From: Acanthosepion esculentum
Lineage: Eukaryota > Mollusca > Cephalopoda > Sepiida > Sepiidae
Assembly: GCA_964036315.1 (NCBI GenBank)
Contig: OZ038517.1
Span: 48,040,237 to 48,104,236, forward strand
DNA: 64,000 nt
Direction: 5' to 3'
Position 1 is the stretch's first letter. Each line of letters begins with the position of its first letter. This document shows positions 10,230-21,689 of the stretch, piece by piece. Below the pieces are notes generated by a model. It saw nothing but the letters and a program-made list of their open reading frames with translations, did not search any database and was not told the DNA's origin. The position numbers and the translations under genes are program-made.

Positions 10230-11035
10230 ACAACAATAATAATAATAATAATTTAACAGTTACAAAACGAAAAAAACATTTGAAAAATATTTAACACTTG
10301 AAAATGGCATTAAGCTTTGCATTTGTCGAGTCTTTAAAACACAGTTTTATTTAAAAAAAAACAAACAAAAAACAAACATCTATTAACATCAGCAACTTCA
10401 AAATCGTACTGAAAAATTACAAACGCATTATTCAAAAATATTCATCGTAGATTTTTTCTGTCAAATCAGAAATAAAATAATACATTTTTTTAAATTATGC
10501 AAGCACGCACTCTTAAGAAAAATTAGTGGTAAGTTTTTACTAGTCCACCGGTCGCCATTGTTGATCTAATGCGCATGATCGATTTCAGCTTCACTTTACC
10601 GTCATTGGCCAGTTGACTACTTAAATAATAGTCGGGGAGGAGAGGGGCGTAGAATAAAACCAAATTATTTTTTTGAGTTTTATTGGATTATACTTGGAAG
10701 GTTCCAGGACAAATTTTCAAGATTTTCACAGTTGATATTTGAAAAAAAAATTCACTGAAATAAAAATGTCATCTTCTACCCAGTTGTAAAAGTGTTCAGG
10801 ATATATCGAAATAGGCTAGTGTAACTGACCAAAAACTATTTCCGCAAAGATTTCTAATACAGTTACGTATTCAGCTAAGAAATCTTTTATTGCTGGTTTA
10901 AAAGTCACACTCGGCGCGGCCTTTTAAGCTAGCTCCCGTGGAGCGCTAATTGGGTCGCCTGGCTGAAAACTAAAGGGACCTCTGGTCCAACTTAGAAAAC
11001 AGCAATAATAATTTTGAAGAAATAACTGAATTTCC
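10230..11035. other. Mostly unassigned
   Basis: No coding similarity. A short stretch at about 10918-10965 (TTTTAAGCTAGCTCC) resembles 38710-38745 and may be a repeat end. Confidence 0.35.
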
Positions 11036-11039
11036 CAAT

Positions 11040-11460
11040 TCATTACATGGAACTTCAAAACCACACTTTAACTCTTATTCGGGATGTAGACCGATTTGGG
11101 CCGAAATTCCAATGCAAGCCGAAAATTGAGATCTTCAAATCACAATCTCGGTGGAACTTTAATTGGGTTGAGTTCATAAAAAAAATCGCAAACTCTGCGG
11201 AATTTCAAAACTTCACGTCACAAAACCTGATTCCTTGACAATTCACAAAGTTTTAGAAATATTTTTAACTGATCCCTCTTCATCCGGACATATTTCCAAA
11301 TGGCATATGTCCAAGCACCAGACGAAGTGCATATTTTCAATCCCGGGATCATCCTGATTCCAAAAAAGTTATAATAGGTCTATATGTAGAGCAAGTGTGG
11401 CCGTAATTTGACTGGTTTCAGACACACGGACGGACAGACGGAATTTGACGTTTATTTATT
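11040..11460 (+). repeat. Retroelement-tail-like repeat
   Basis: It ends GGACGGACAGACGGAATTTG and then TTTATTTATTTAGATA, similar to the ends of the repeats at 39.8 and 40.65 kb. Such ends are typical of RTE-like LINE tails. No ORF survives. Confidence 0.35.
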
Positions 11461-11689
11461 TAGATAAGAGCTGCGATTTCCTTTGTATCAGATAATTCTT
11501 TGTTTTTTGTTTTTTGTTTTTGTAATACGTTTTCAAAAAAAACAGGAGAGAGCGTTTTTAATTATTCATTCAGTCTGTTGTTAACTGGGGAAAAAGATAG
11601 CTTGTTTATTTTAACACTTCCAAAACTAAACTGCTGTCTGTTAATCATCTGAGAGAACCCTCTCTACCTTCCATCAGCTATAGCTGATC

Positions 11690-12430
11690 CTGGCGCCCAC
11701 GTGAGTGACTCGCTGCACCTTCTTAGGGTAACTTTCTCGGCTGATAAGAATTGGAAAGGCTACATAGAATACATTGTTAAGTTAGCTGCCAGGAAGCTTG
11801 GTTCATTGTGTGGTGCTAGATGATTTCTCTCTCCGGAGTCTATCTTACATATCTATAAGTCTACCATTCGCCCATGCTTAGAATATTACAGCCACATATT
11901 GTCTGGTGATCCTGCTGTTTATCTATCTAGAGCTCCTTGATAAAATCTAAAGAATAATCAGCAATATTATTGGTCCTAATCTGGCGTCTCGGCTTCAGTC
12001 ACTTTCCCGCCGCTGTCAGGTTATCTCCCTTTGCCTTTTGTATAAATACTTTCATGGTAATTCCTCTGATTCGCCCTTGGCTATTGTGCTTAAACTCTTT
12101 GAATTTTAGCACAGTACTAGACTGGCGTCGAGATCTCTCCAATTTACAGTTGAGATGTGACCGTATATTATATGCTAACAGTTTATTTTCTGGTACTTCT
12201 CGCTTGTGGGACTCACTTCCGGTTCTATGCTTTTCAGACAACTTTAATCTTCAAAAATTTAAATGCAATGCCAATCGCTATCTGATGTCCCCGCTGATTA
12301 CTCTTCGTCTGTTCCCGATCTCTACCAATGTTCTTGTTTCTAACTCTTCCACACTTAGTAACATTGGAACTAAAAACTGTATACACGACTCCCTATTTAC
12401 GTTTAATATTAAAGTATTAAGATGTTAGTA
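11690..12430 (+). pseudogene. LINE-A reverse transcriptase C-terminal fragment
   Basis: The translation in shifting frames gives LYKSTIRPCLEY-like and then WDSLPVLCFSDNFNLQKFKC motifs, the C-terminal part of a non-LTR reverse transcriptase ORF. Stops and frameshifts interrupt it; the longest frame (11970-12428) is only partly in the native frame. It runs into the long inverted repeat. Confidence 0.7.
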
Positions 12431-13742
12431 CAGAAAGAAGTCCTAGTAATCTAAGATGTTTGGATAAACATTACACTATCAGAGAGCAGATGAAATGAAT
12501 AGAGCAGACCAGTCTTTTTGCCTCGGTTGTCAGCTGGTCTAGGGGAAGAACAACTCCAGATTCAAGGGCCCCCTACCATACGGATATCTTCAAGAAAAGA
12601 TGCGGTGGAAGAGCAGACAAAGACACACAGCCAGAAGTGAACCTCAAAAAGAAGCTGGATTGTTCATTGACAAAATATCCATCGCCCTTTCTTGGGATTC
12701 CAACACAACAGACAGATGCCAGCACGGCAAATAACATGCAAGTCTATTTGGTGTATTTTCTTAAATTGATAAACTATCCGCTTTCATTGGACTGTGTTGA
12801 CCCCAATCTTTTGTCTTGTCAATTCTCATTGATTCTATCATGTTACAACAATGAAAGATGCATTCCAAAAGCTAAACAAAGTGTTAAGAAGGGAGAAAAC
12901 CTTCTTAGAAATAGAGACAAAAAAGAGTGCTGAACCGCTTTACTGTCTTCTTGATTCCTCTTCTTTTATTCTTTTCGCTCCTTAATAATGTTTCTTTTTT
13001 TTTTTCTTATTCTTTCACAATCAGTAACTCTTTGTGTCTCAGTGGCTTTAATTCCTTGTTTGGGATGAACTCGATTAAAACAAAAAAGAAGTAAATATGA
13101 TGTTTTTTTTTTTATTGTAATTAGAATTCCTTTTAAAGAAACAAGACATAATTAAATTTTCCACAAGAGTGTCGCTAATGGTAATAATGGAGAACGGCGG
13201 AATAAATATATTCAGTCAACATCGTTTAGCTTCTGAATATTAATGATACATACCTATTGTTGTAACATAATAGAATCAATGAGAATTGACAAGACAAAAG
13301 ATTGGGGTCAACACAGTCCGATGAAAGCGGATAGTTTATCAATTTAAGAAAATACACCAAATAGACTTGCATGTTATTTGCCGTGCTGGCATCTGTCTGT
13401 TGTGTTGGAATCCCAGGAAAGGGCTATGGAGATTTTGTCAATGAACAATCCAGCTTCCTTTTGATGTTCACTTCTGGCTGTGTGTCTTGTCTGCTCTTCC
13501 ACCTCATCTTCTCTTGAAGATATCCGTATGGTAGAGGGCCTTTGAATCTGGAGTTGTTCTTTCCCTAGACCAGATGGCAACCAAGGCAAAAAGACTTGTC
13601 TTCTCTATTAATTTAATCTGCTCTCTGATCGTGTAATATTTATCCAAACATCTTAGATTACCAGGACTTCTACCTGCCCTAACATCTTAATACTTTAATA
13701 TTAAACGTAAATAGGGAGTCGTGTATACAGTTTTTAGTTATC
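12369..13742. repeat. Long inverted repeat (about 487-bp arms)
   Basis: Arms 12369-12855 and 13256-13742 are reverse complements with about 90 percent identity by eye, around a 400-bp loop. The left arm includes the end of the LINE-A frame, so LINE sequence was duplicated in inverted orientation. Open frames in the arms (12637-12933, 13374-13589) are mirror copies with no recognised function. Confidence 0.85.
12930..13075 (+). mobile_element. LINE-A 3'-end fragment in the palindrome loop
   Basis: The stretch CTTGATTCCTCTTCTTTTAT to GTCTCAGTGGCTTTAATTCC matches the LINE-A 3' untranslated end at 19240-19340. Confidence 0.6.
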
Positions 13743-13799
13743 AGGTAGGCTAATGTTTATTCACACACTATGAAGACTTATCCTTAGCCTGTCTCTATA

Positions 13800-14170
13800 A
13801 TCGATATTTTTTAAATCATTCCAAAGCCGAAGCAAGCTAATAAAGCCACTAAGATGCAAGGTGGGTACTGAATATAAGAGAATATTAGACAAAAATAAAC
13901 ATTACGGCGAGAAAATTTAAAGATTGACATTGTGTTTAAATTGAAGATCAAAGTTGACTGGAAAGCAAGAAACCAAAAGAGAGTTCACAAGCGAGAAGTG
14001 CGAGAAAGAAACCGTTTGCATAGAACTTGCAGTTACATCTAGCCATTTCATCTGGAAAATGGTGAGACCTTGCCGTCGGTTCTTGTACTGCTACTAAACT
14101 TTTGAAGTTGACTAGAGAGCAAAAAGCCAGAAGTGAGTTCCACATGCGAGAAGTGCCGGAGAAGAAACAG
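13800..14170 (-). mobile_element. LINE-A 3'-end fragment
   Basis: The minus strand carries the terminal signature near 13840 and continues into the C-terminal coding tail, with AVQEPTARSHHF in one frame. Frameshifted throughout. Confidence 0.6.
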
Positions 14171-14179
14171 TTAATATTA

Positions 14180-15060
14180 TTGTATTAAATGTCGTGTCTT
14201 GTGTATGATTTTGAGATATCTGCTGGGCTAATGTTTGCGCAGATGCCATACACTACCAATACTTGTTCTAATGCGATATTTATGCTCGGAATGATATCAG
14301 AAAGAGAATGACAAATAAAGAAAGACGTGTACTTGTGTTTTAAATATTATGAAAAACTGATGGAACTGCTAGATAACCTTGGCATATTTGGGAAGGGTAT
14401 CAGAATAATCGATAGCTGTGATTGTGAAAGAATACGAGAGAGAAAAAAACATTATTAATGAGAGAGAACAATGAAAAAAAAACAGGGATTAAGTAGTCAG
14501 TAGTTAATGATTATCATTACATTTAAATTTTTGAAGATCTAAGTTGACTGGAAAGCAAGAAAGCCACAAGTGGGTTCCACAAATGAGATGTGCAAGAGAA
14601 TAAACAGGTAATATCAGTGTATTAAATGTAGTGTCTTGTGTACGATTTTGAGTTATCTAGTGGGCTTATGTTTGCCCAGATGCCATACACTACCAATATT
14701 TGTTTTTATGTGATATTTATGCTCGGAATGATATCAGAAATAGAAAGACAAATGAAGAAAGATGTGTACTTGCATTTTATATATTATGCAAAACTGGTGG
14801 AATTGCTAGATAAACTTGGCATATGTGGGAAGGGTATCAGAATAACCCATAGCTGTGATTGTGAAAGAATACGAGATATAAGAAAAAAGACATTTTTAAG
14901 GAGAGAAAACAATGAAAAAAAAAAAAAACAGGAATTAAGAAGACAGCAGTTAACGATTGGCAGTATATTTACGTTTTTGAAGATCTAAGTAGACTGGAAA
15001 GCAAGAAAGCGGAAGAAAGTTTCACAAGCGAGATGTGCAGTAGAAGAAACTGTTAGCATA
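14180..15060 (+). pseudogene. LINE-B reverse transcriptase fragment, tandemly duplicated
   Basis: Two direct copies about 437 bp apart (for example GTATTAAAT at 14182 and 14619) contain ERQMKKDVYLHFIYYAK and LVELLDKLGICGKGIRI, the fingers and palm part of a LINE reverse transcriptase. In each copy this is joined to reverse-oriented LINE-A tail sequence. The 14638-14988 frame is therefore a chimera, not a gene. Confidence 0.65.
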
Positions 15061-15129
15061 GAACCTACGGTTACATCTAGCCATTTCGATTGAAAAATGG
15101 TGAGACCTCGTATTGCGCCAAAATTCATA

Positions 15130-15287
15130 AAGTCTAGGTAGCAAAGAGAGATTATTCTAGAAAGAGAAAGACAAATGCAGAAGGACGTGTGTTAGCGTTT
15201 TATATATTATGCAAAAGTGTTTGCTAAAGTACGTTATTTAAAAACTGGTGGAATCTTGGCATATTTGGGAAGGGTATTTTTTGTGAT
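15130..15287 (+). pseudogene. LINE-B fragment, left of an insertion
   Basis: Resembles the RERQMQKDV...LGIFGKGI part of LINE-B, then is cut at GGTAT; LINE-B resumes at 16016. Confidence 0.6.
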
Positions 15288-16015
15288 GTACGGTGGCTGT
15301 TAATAAGAATTCAGTGTTAACATAAAACAGTATTTAATTACAACCACAAATAAATACTTAACAAGAACAAAGAAGTAAAAGTCAACCAAAGATAATTAAC
15401 CATTTCAGTGAATACCTTGTCAGTAGCGCGGCTCTTGCTTAACGTCCGATAAATCCTAAATCAAAACCCGAATCATCGACGCACAATAATTCACACTAAT
15501 TCGACTGGATAGTTCCAATCAATAGTCACTTCAGTCAGTAGCCTGACACCGTTATTTATACACCTGGCAGAAAACATATATTCATAAGTCCAGAGTGTTA
15601 CACTTGAATCTCGGTGTCAACAGCTACTCATATGACACATTATCTTAAAAATAAAAAACGTTCTTAGATCTAAAATTATATTCTGGCTTTAAATAACCTA
15701 CAAAAGGTTGGTGAGCTGTAAAAAACAAGACAATCAGCCAAGCATTTCCCCATCTAATTTCTGACCAGGCTTGACACTGCTTAACTTTGGTGATCATGGT
15801 ATCCATCCACTTATTGTATCCATCCGAGTCCAGATCATCGATACACAATAATTAACACATATTCGACTGGACAGTTCCACTCAAAAGTCTCTCAATAGTC
15901 ACTTCAGTCAGTAGCCTGACATCGTTATTTATAGACCTGGCAGAAAACATATATTTATAAGTCCAGGGTGTCACGCTCGAACCTCGATAGTTACTCATTT
16001 TCTTCCTATATGACA
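15288..16015. mobile_element. LTR-flanked insertion with 5S rRNA-like interior
   Basis: The 728-bp segment interrupts LINE-B. GTAT occurs at 15284-15287 and 16016-16019, and the LINE reads through when the segment is removed. Direct repeats (about 15440-15637 and 15832-16015) resemble LTR ends with a TATTTATA box at about 15551 and end ATGACA. The interior holds a minus-strand 5S rRNA-like piece. The second repeat seems to lack the first 150 bp of the first. Confidence 0.55.
15740..15805 (-). pseudogene. 5S rRNA-like fragment
   Basis: The minus strand reads GATCACCAAAGTTAAGCAGT followed by CCTGGTCAG, the internal control region and middle of eukaryotic 5S rRNA. Only about 65 nt is present, so it is not a functional gene. 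Confidence 0.65.
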
Positions 16016-16540
16016 GTATGAGAATAACCCCATAGCTTATACTAGCAGCAAGCCGCCTGTAGATCGACATAAAATGAATTCGGTAAATATACAAAAATAG
16101 AAAGGAGTGTAAGACAAGGATGTGTCTTCTCATCGGACTTATTCAAACCTATAGGGTTACAAGCGATCACATACTTGCATTTTCGAATAAAATCTGCAAG
16201 CAGGTTAGGTTTTAATGTTGTTTGCATAATGACTATTTCTTGTTATTTCTGACTTAGTTCACTGGGTTTGTATTTTGTTAGTACAAGACTAGTTAAATAG
16301 ACGCAAAAATAGAAATGGTATGTACATTTTTGTATGTGTCTTCTCGCTGGACTTGTTCAGTCTACACAGTAAGGCGATTCTTAGAGAAGTAGAAGTCCTA
16401 CCAGGATTTATTATTAGAGGCCGCTATCTTAACATCGTCAAATATGCACATGTCATAGAAAGGAAACTACGTGAGCTCCTGCAGAAGATCTTGAAGGAAA
16501 GCAAGAAGAAAGGACTAAACATCTATTATATCTTACATAT
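16016..16540 (+). pseudogene. LINE-B reverse transcriptase fragment, right of the insertion
   Basis: The plus frames give YTKIERSVRQGCVFSSDLF (about 16083-16146) and then AILREVEVLPGFIIRG and ERKLRELLQKILKESKKKGL (16370-16520). The expected catalytic YADD region is altered to YAH. Frame breaks and a partial internal duplication are present. Confidence 0.65.
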
Positions 16541-16544
16541 ACAT

Positions 16545-16730
16545 AGTTCACTGGGTTCAATCCTAAATCAAAACCCAAATCATCGACTCAATAATTCACA
16601 CTAATTCGACTGGATAGTTCCACTAAATAGTCACTCAAAAATCATTCCAGTCAGTAGCCCGACACCGCTATTTATACACCTGGCGAAAAAACCTCGGTGT
16701 CGATAGTTACTTATTTTCTTGCTATATGAC
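16545..16730. repeat. LTR-like repeat, third copy
   Basis: Matches 15455-15637 and 15832-16015, with CTATTTATACACCTGG, and also ends TATATGACA. Possibly a partial solo LTR. Confidence 0.55.
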
Positions 16731-16734
16731 AAAA

Positions 16735-17025
16735 ACATTGTCATCTTTATAATTAATTCTGTTTGGAGAGGTTCACTTTGTTTTAGCCTTTGTCCTAGCT
16801 TTCCGATTGATAATAAATTCTCAAATCCCCAATAAAGGATTGCTTGCTTTTGTTAAAAGCACACTCATAATAAAGAAACTAGAGAATAGCATGTAATTAA
16901 ATATTAATTTTGAGTTTCGGTCGATTTTTCCAGTGCCCCAACTTCACCACGCCTATCCTTTGACTGATTCGATTAATTCAAACTATTGTCCTCGTCCTCG
17001 TTATAGATTTCAATATAGCCAGTGT
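16735..17025. other. No recognisable feature
   Basis: Unassigned sequence between LINE/LTR debris and a SINE. Confidence 0.35.
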
Positions 17026-17029
17026 GCAT

Positions 17030-17345
17030 GCGACCGAGGGGTGAGAACGTTAGCGTTCTGACAACAAGACACGACGGGTTCGAATCTCACTCTGGTCGAT
17101 TTTTCTAGGTTGATTAATACATTCTTTTCTCTGCGACTTATCACCTCATATAGGTACTAACAGTGATGCTCATCTTCAGTGATCTTGCGACAACTGGTCT
17201 TTCAATCTGACACGGCTGTAATCCAAGCGTACAACGACCGAAATGTTGTGAACATCGCAACAAATACGTGGGTAAACACCCCGAACGATGTAAATAGCGT
17301 AAATATTTAGAATACCTCATCTCAGAAATATAGACAGATTTTCTT
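17030..17345 (+). mobile_element. tRNA-derived SINE
   Basis: The head at about 17035-17100 has a B box GGGTTCGAATC and pairing GACC/GGTC ends. The body contains a decayed hammerhead-like piece (GCGTACAACGACCGAAATG). The 3' end CCTCATCTCAGAAATATAGA is shared with 4345 and, inverted, with 26480. Confidence 0.6.
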
Positions 17346-17564
17346 CAGAGTGATATAGAAATTCGCCAATGGGGGTTTGCGACCGCATCAGTCGCGAATG
17401 AAACTATTATTTTTTATTTGATTTCTGCAACATTGCTTCCAACATCCTTGTTTGTCGTTCCAGAATGTTCGTTGTTGCTGCTGTTGTTCCACGATTTTTT
17501 TAAGTCCTCCATGTTGTGCGTTTCTCAAATCCTCGTAAAACGCGAGTTCAAAAATCATAAGGGT
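17346..17564. other. No recognisable feature
   Basis: Contains a short inverted pair around GCGACCGCATCAGTCGC and a GTTGCTGCTGTTG microsatellite-like stretch. Confidence 0.35.
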
Positions 17565-18205
17565 TATTAATGAATGATAATACTTAGGACAAGAACAACA
17601 CATATAAGATTCGCCAGCAGCGTGTAGAAGTAGTCAACTGATAGAAGTGAGTCAAATGAATTCCACAATGAATCACAACTGCAGGATAGCTACCAACCGC
17701 TCCACGCGGTCAAATGTGGCACAAGGCCGAATTTAATGTGGGGTATCCGAGCCCGTAGGCTCGGCCAAAAATTCCCCGTAGACCCCGTATAAAACGGGGT
17801 CGGGTAGTTGTTTCCCGAGACGAAGCTCTGCCCTTCGATGTAGCCTCGTCTGGAGATCCTCTCTGCCCGGAGGCAGAGAGTTCGACCAGCACAGCTGAAG
17901 ACGAATCTCTGACTGCAGGATATCTACCAACCGCCTCACTCGGTAAGATGTGGCACAAGGCCGAATTTAATGTGGGGTATCCTAGCCCGTCGGCTCGGCC
18001 AAAAATTCCCTGTAGACCCCGTATAAAACGGGGTCGGGTAGCTGTTTCCCGGGACGAGACACTACCCTTCGACAGAGCCTCGTCTGGGTATCCTCTTTGC
18101 CCGGAGACGTATCTCCGACTGCAGATCAACATACAGTAATTACTACTGTACTTATGCGAATGGGGACATACCCATTATCGTCCGTAGGTATGCTACAACA
18201 TATTT
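17565..18205 (+). mobile_element. Repeat element with two hairpin cassettes
   Basis: The flanks match 58148-58585 in reverse. Between them two tandem cassettes (about 17684-17905 and 17910-18125) each hold GC-rich stem-loops, such as CGAGCCCGTAGGCTCGG, a CCCCGTATAAAACGGGG stem and a CTCTCTGC/GCAGAGAG stem. The 58-kb copy has one cassette, so this copy carries a duplication. The frame 17710-18132 crosses both cassettes and is unlikely to be coding. Confidence 0.7.
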
Positions 18206-18209
18206 ACAA

Positions 18210-18765
18210 CCTCAGAATTGTTTTTTTTTTTCAAACGTGAGTTTCGAATCTTCGTCGTCATTATTATAACGCTCGTATAAGCTCAGAATTATGCTTAATA
18301 ATATTCCAAGGAAAACACTGGAACAAAAAATTAGTGATGAAACAGTTTAATCACGTAATGAATACCGAAGTTAGTGCAGACATGCGTGTGACACTATGAG
18401 CAGACGTTCTGTTCGTAGTGGTTAGAAGAGTCTATGTTCAACAGTTTAGTGCAGCGAAGGTCAGTTGTTTTTCTACGCAACCCAGGTCCTTTTATCACAC
18501 GTTCTCTGAAATCTGCTGCTGTGGAAACGAAAAAGGTAACTTGTATATAGTATCAGAAAGAGGTACTTAAAAAATTCTAGAGCACATTATGAGTAAAAAA
18601 GGGCTTTACCAAAGGCGGGTAGTAGTTAAAGTCCCGAGTTAACGATCAGGTCAGATAATTTAAACTCTTTTGCAGTAAATGATAAACCTGTGGTGCTTAT
18701 TATTATGTAGGTTGCTTATGTTGTTTTTTTTTCAAGGTTAGTAAGTGAATGCAGGGAGTAATGGA
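18210..18765. other. No recognisable feature
   Basis: No coding similarity or repeat family recognised. Confidence 0.35.
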
Positions 18766-18769
18766 TAAC

Positions 18770-19016
18770 GGCTCGGATTGAGGAATCGGAGAGCCGAGTT
18801 CGAATTCCAGTCGAATCTATTTTATATTCACTTACGTGCTAAAAGTATGAATAATCTTCTTCCCCCCTGTGCTATGGTTAAATAGCAGGACAGACCGGGT
18901 CCTTGGATGGCAACTGGTCTACCGCATAAAGAAATGGCAACCTAATGCGGTAAAAAATCAGATTCGTCTGTTATGTATCGAAAGATACATGATAGCTTAA
19001 GCGTGTATCACGCATG
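18770..19016 (+). mobile_element. SINE-W copy
   Basis: A tRNA-like head with B box GAGTTCGAATTCC is followed by the body with AAATGGCAACCTAATGCGG and a tail hairpin in which ATGTATC and GATACAT close a GAAA loop. It joins a LINE-A fragment at 19018. Confidence 0.7.
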
Positions 19017-19017
19017 G

Positions 19018-19345
19018 CACATAACTGTGAATTTAAGCGCAGTACTAGATTGGCGGTAAGGTCTCATCAATTTACAGTTGAATTGGCTAGATGTAACCAT
19101 GAATTCTATGCTAACTTTTCTTCTCTCACACTTCTCACTTGTGGAACTCTCTTCCAGCTCCATGCTTTCCAGCCAATTTTTATCTTCAAAAATTTAAATG
19201 CAATGTCAATCATTATCTACCGTCTTCCTGATTACACTTCTATTGTTCCCCCTCCTTATTAATGTTTCTCTTTTTTCTTATTTTTTCACACCGACTAACC
19301 CCCTTGTGTCTTAGTGGCTTTACTGCCTTGATTGGGGAAATATGC
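19018..19345 (+). pseudogene. LINE-A C-terminal fragment
   Basis: The frame 19014-19262 starts native (CEFKRSTRLAVRSHQFTVEL), then leaves frame. The 3' end has GTGTCTTAGTGGCTTTACTG. 5'-truncated. Confidence 0.7.
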
Positions 19346-19419
19346 TTAAAAATAACCAACATATGACATATCTTAAAACCAACCTAGCGAAATAAGCAGT
19401 TTGTAATGGGGCGATACTT

Positions 19420-19570
19420 AGTAAAGCTCGTCTGGCTGAATTTGAGATTCAATCCTCACCAGGTGCCCCGCACAAAATGCACTAAATAAACCAGGGTAGA
19501 TATTAGCGAACCTAAGCTAACCAAAGATTACCGGCACGCAGCCTGCGGCATTGTGCTATAAGACGCAAAG
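19420..19570 (+). mobile_element. tRNA-derived SINE-V copy
   Basis: GGGGC...GCCCC ends close a tRNA-like fold with GATTCAATCC as B box, followed by a body with CCTGCGGCATTGTGC. The same body word occurs inverted at 33290. Confidence 0.5.
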
Positions 19571-19579
19571 CAGAATAAA

Positions 19580-20105
19580 TTAACTCTCCATTGACCTATC
19601 AGTCAAGTTCCTTCACTGAGATAATACATCGATAAATCCCACCACCACCACCACCCCCTCTCTTTATTCTCTCACTTGCCTATAAAACGTTATTCATAGT
19701 GACACTACAGGCTTTAGAAACCTGATCCATCAGCCTGTCCAGACAACCGTGGTCGAAGATCTAACTCGAAGCCGAACGAGCGAAGAGGGGACTGAAAATT
19801 CTATTCTCTTATTGATCTACTCTTTCGAGGCAGCTTGGTTGCGATTGTAAATTGTTTCTTTTTCTTATTACTACCTGGTTACAATGAAATACTGATGGAT
19901 ACTGAATGATAGAACTGTTACTGGGAGCTAGTCAAACAACTAACAATGCCGATCGCAATGAACGGGGGTTCACTCAGAGGTGGAACTTGTACGTATGATT
20001 CACAGCTAAAGATGCTGGAAAAATGATCGGTTCCCTGGACTGACACCCACTGCCGTCTTTTACCCTTACAAGACCCAGATCAGACCGAAAATAAAGCTTT
20101 GCTCC
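19580..20105. other. No recognisable feature
   Basis: Only a short (CCA)n stretch near 19640 is noted. Confidence 0.35.
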
Positions 20106-20109
20106 CATA

Positions 20110-20530
20110 TATGACCTGGAGCTGCCTATTCTTCACTTTTCCCTCTCGAAAGAGTCCAAAATCCTCTCCGCATCCTTGTGGGTGACAAACTATTTTTCCT
20201 CCTTACAACCCATAGACAAAACATTGCAAGCCTCTCGCTGCACTCTCGCTATTTCCATGAAAACTGTCCAGACGGATTATATTCCTTCATTTCGTCAGTT
20301 TTAACCTTTGTGGCTAAGACCCGCCATGCTACATGCATTATAGCGGACCGCGCCCTCATTTCCCTCGTATTCCACTGAGGAGATGGAAGTTCCACTCGAG
20401 CAGTTTCGTCCCACATACCGCAGCTTTGTGGAACCGATTCCCAAGTGGATGCTTCCCTGATCATTACAATCTTATCCCGACATATCCACGCATATCTGGA
20501 TAAACCGTGCCTCATGCTCTGTACCCCTCT
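20110..20530 (+). pseudogene. LINE-C reverse transcriptase C-terminal fragment
   Basis: Across three frames it reads GDKLFF, SRYFHENCPDGLYSFISSVL and then AALWNRFPSGCFPDHYNL, the end of a non-LTR ORF2 in a lineage distinct from LINE-A. Frameshifts near 20215 and 20380 break it. Confidence 0.65.
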
Positions 20531-20628
20531 ACCTCGAGTGTATCTTGTGCCTTGTACAAGTTGAACATCAATGTAAAAAATGCAAGAGACAGAGCCAAAA
20601 TTGTAAATTGCTATTTATTATGGCTTTG

Positions 20629-21600
20629 ACAGTGGAGTATTGGATAATGGCTTGGATTGAGGAATCGGAGATCCGGGTTCAAATTCCAGTCGAATCCATT
20701 ACATTCACTTACGTCCTAATACCTAATTCACTCATGCGTGCTAATAGGAAAGGTACGCATCCTCTTATTCTCCCAGTTATGGGCAAATAGCAGGACAGAT
20801 CGGGTTCTATAGCCTTGAATAACAAATGGTCTATCGCAGAAAGAAATGGCAACCTACTGCTGGAAAAATCTGCTTCGTCAGTCATGTATCGAAAAATACA
20901 TGATCGCCTAAGCGTGTATCATAACTGACTGAAATTCACTTACGTGCTAATACCATTGGGAAAGGTATGAATCCTCTTCTTCTGCCTCCCTCCCTGCTAT
21001 GGGTAAATATCAAGAGAGACCTTGTTTTATAGCATTGGATGACAATTGGTCTACCGCAGAAAAAAATGGCAACCTACTGCGGGAAAAAATCTGCTTCGTC
21101 AGTCATGTATCGAAAGTGTATCACACATGGCACATAACTGACTGAAATTCACTTACGTGCTAATACCCTTGGGAAAGGTATGAATCCTCTTCTTCTCCCC
21201 AGTCATCTATAGGTAAATAGTAGGGCAGCTTGGGCTCTTTAGCCTTGGATGGCAACTGATCTACAGCAGAAAGAAATGGCAACCTACTGCGGGAAAAATC
21301 TGCCTCGTCAGTCATGTATCGAAAGATACATGATCGCCTAAGCGTGTATCACACATGGCGCATAACTGACTGAAATTCACTTAACGTGCTAATACCCCTG
21401 GGAAAGGTATGAATCCTCCCCCCAGCCATGCGTAAATAGCAGGACAGATTTGGTTCTATGGCTTTGGATAGCAACTGGTCTGCCGCAGAAAGAAATGGCA
21501 ACCTACTGCAGGAAAATATCTGCCTCGTCAGTCATGTATCGAAAGAAACATGATCGCCTAAGCATGTATCACGTATGGCATATAACTGAAGGAACAACCC
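20629..21600 (+). repeat. SINE-W with tandemly repeated body
   Basis: One tRNA-like head (about 20630-20700, B-box-like GGGTTCAAATTCC) is followed by four body/tail units of about 210-290 bp. Each runs from TTCACTTACGTGCTAATACC to a CATAACTGACTGAA end, and three junctions fuse tail directly to body. Each unit carries AAATGGCAACCTACTGC and most keep a GAAA-loop hairpin. Confidence 0.75.
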
Positions 21601-21689
21601 AACATGCAAATTACTGGAGATTCCAAAATAAAGTCTGCTCTTGTTGTAAGCTAATTCGTGATAGATTATCGGTCAGGAATATTCAGTTT

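Noticed and set aside
14638..14988. 116-aa gene
   Set aside because: It is a chimera of LINE-B reverse transcriptase sequence and reverse-oriented LINE-A tail within a 437-bp tandem duplication.
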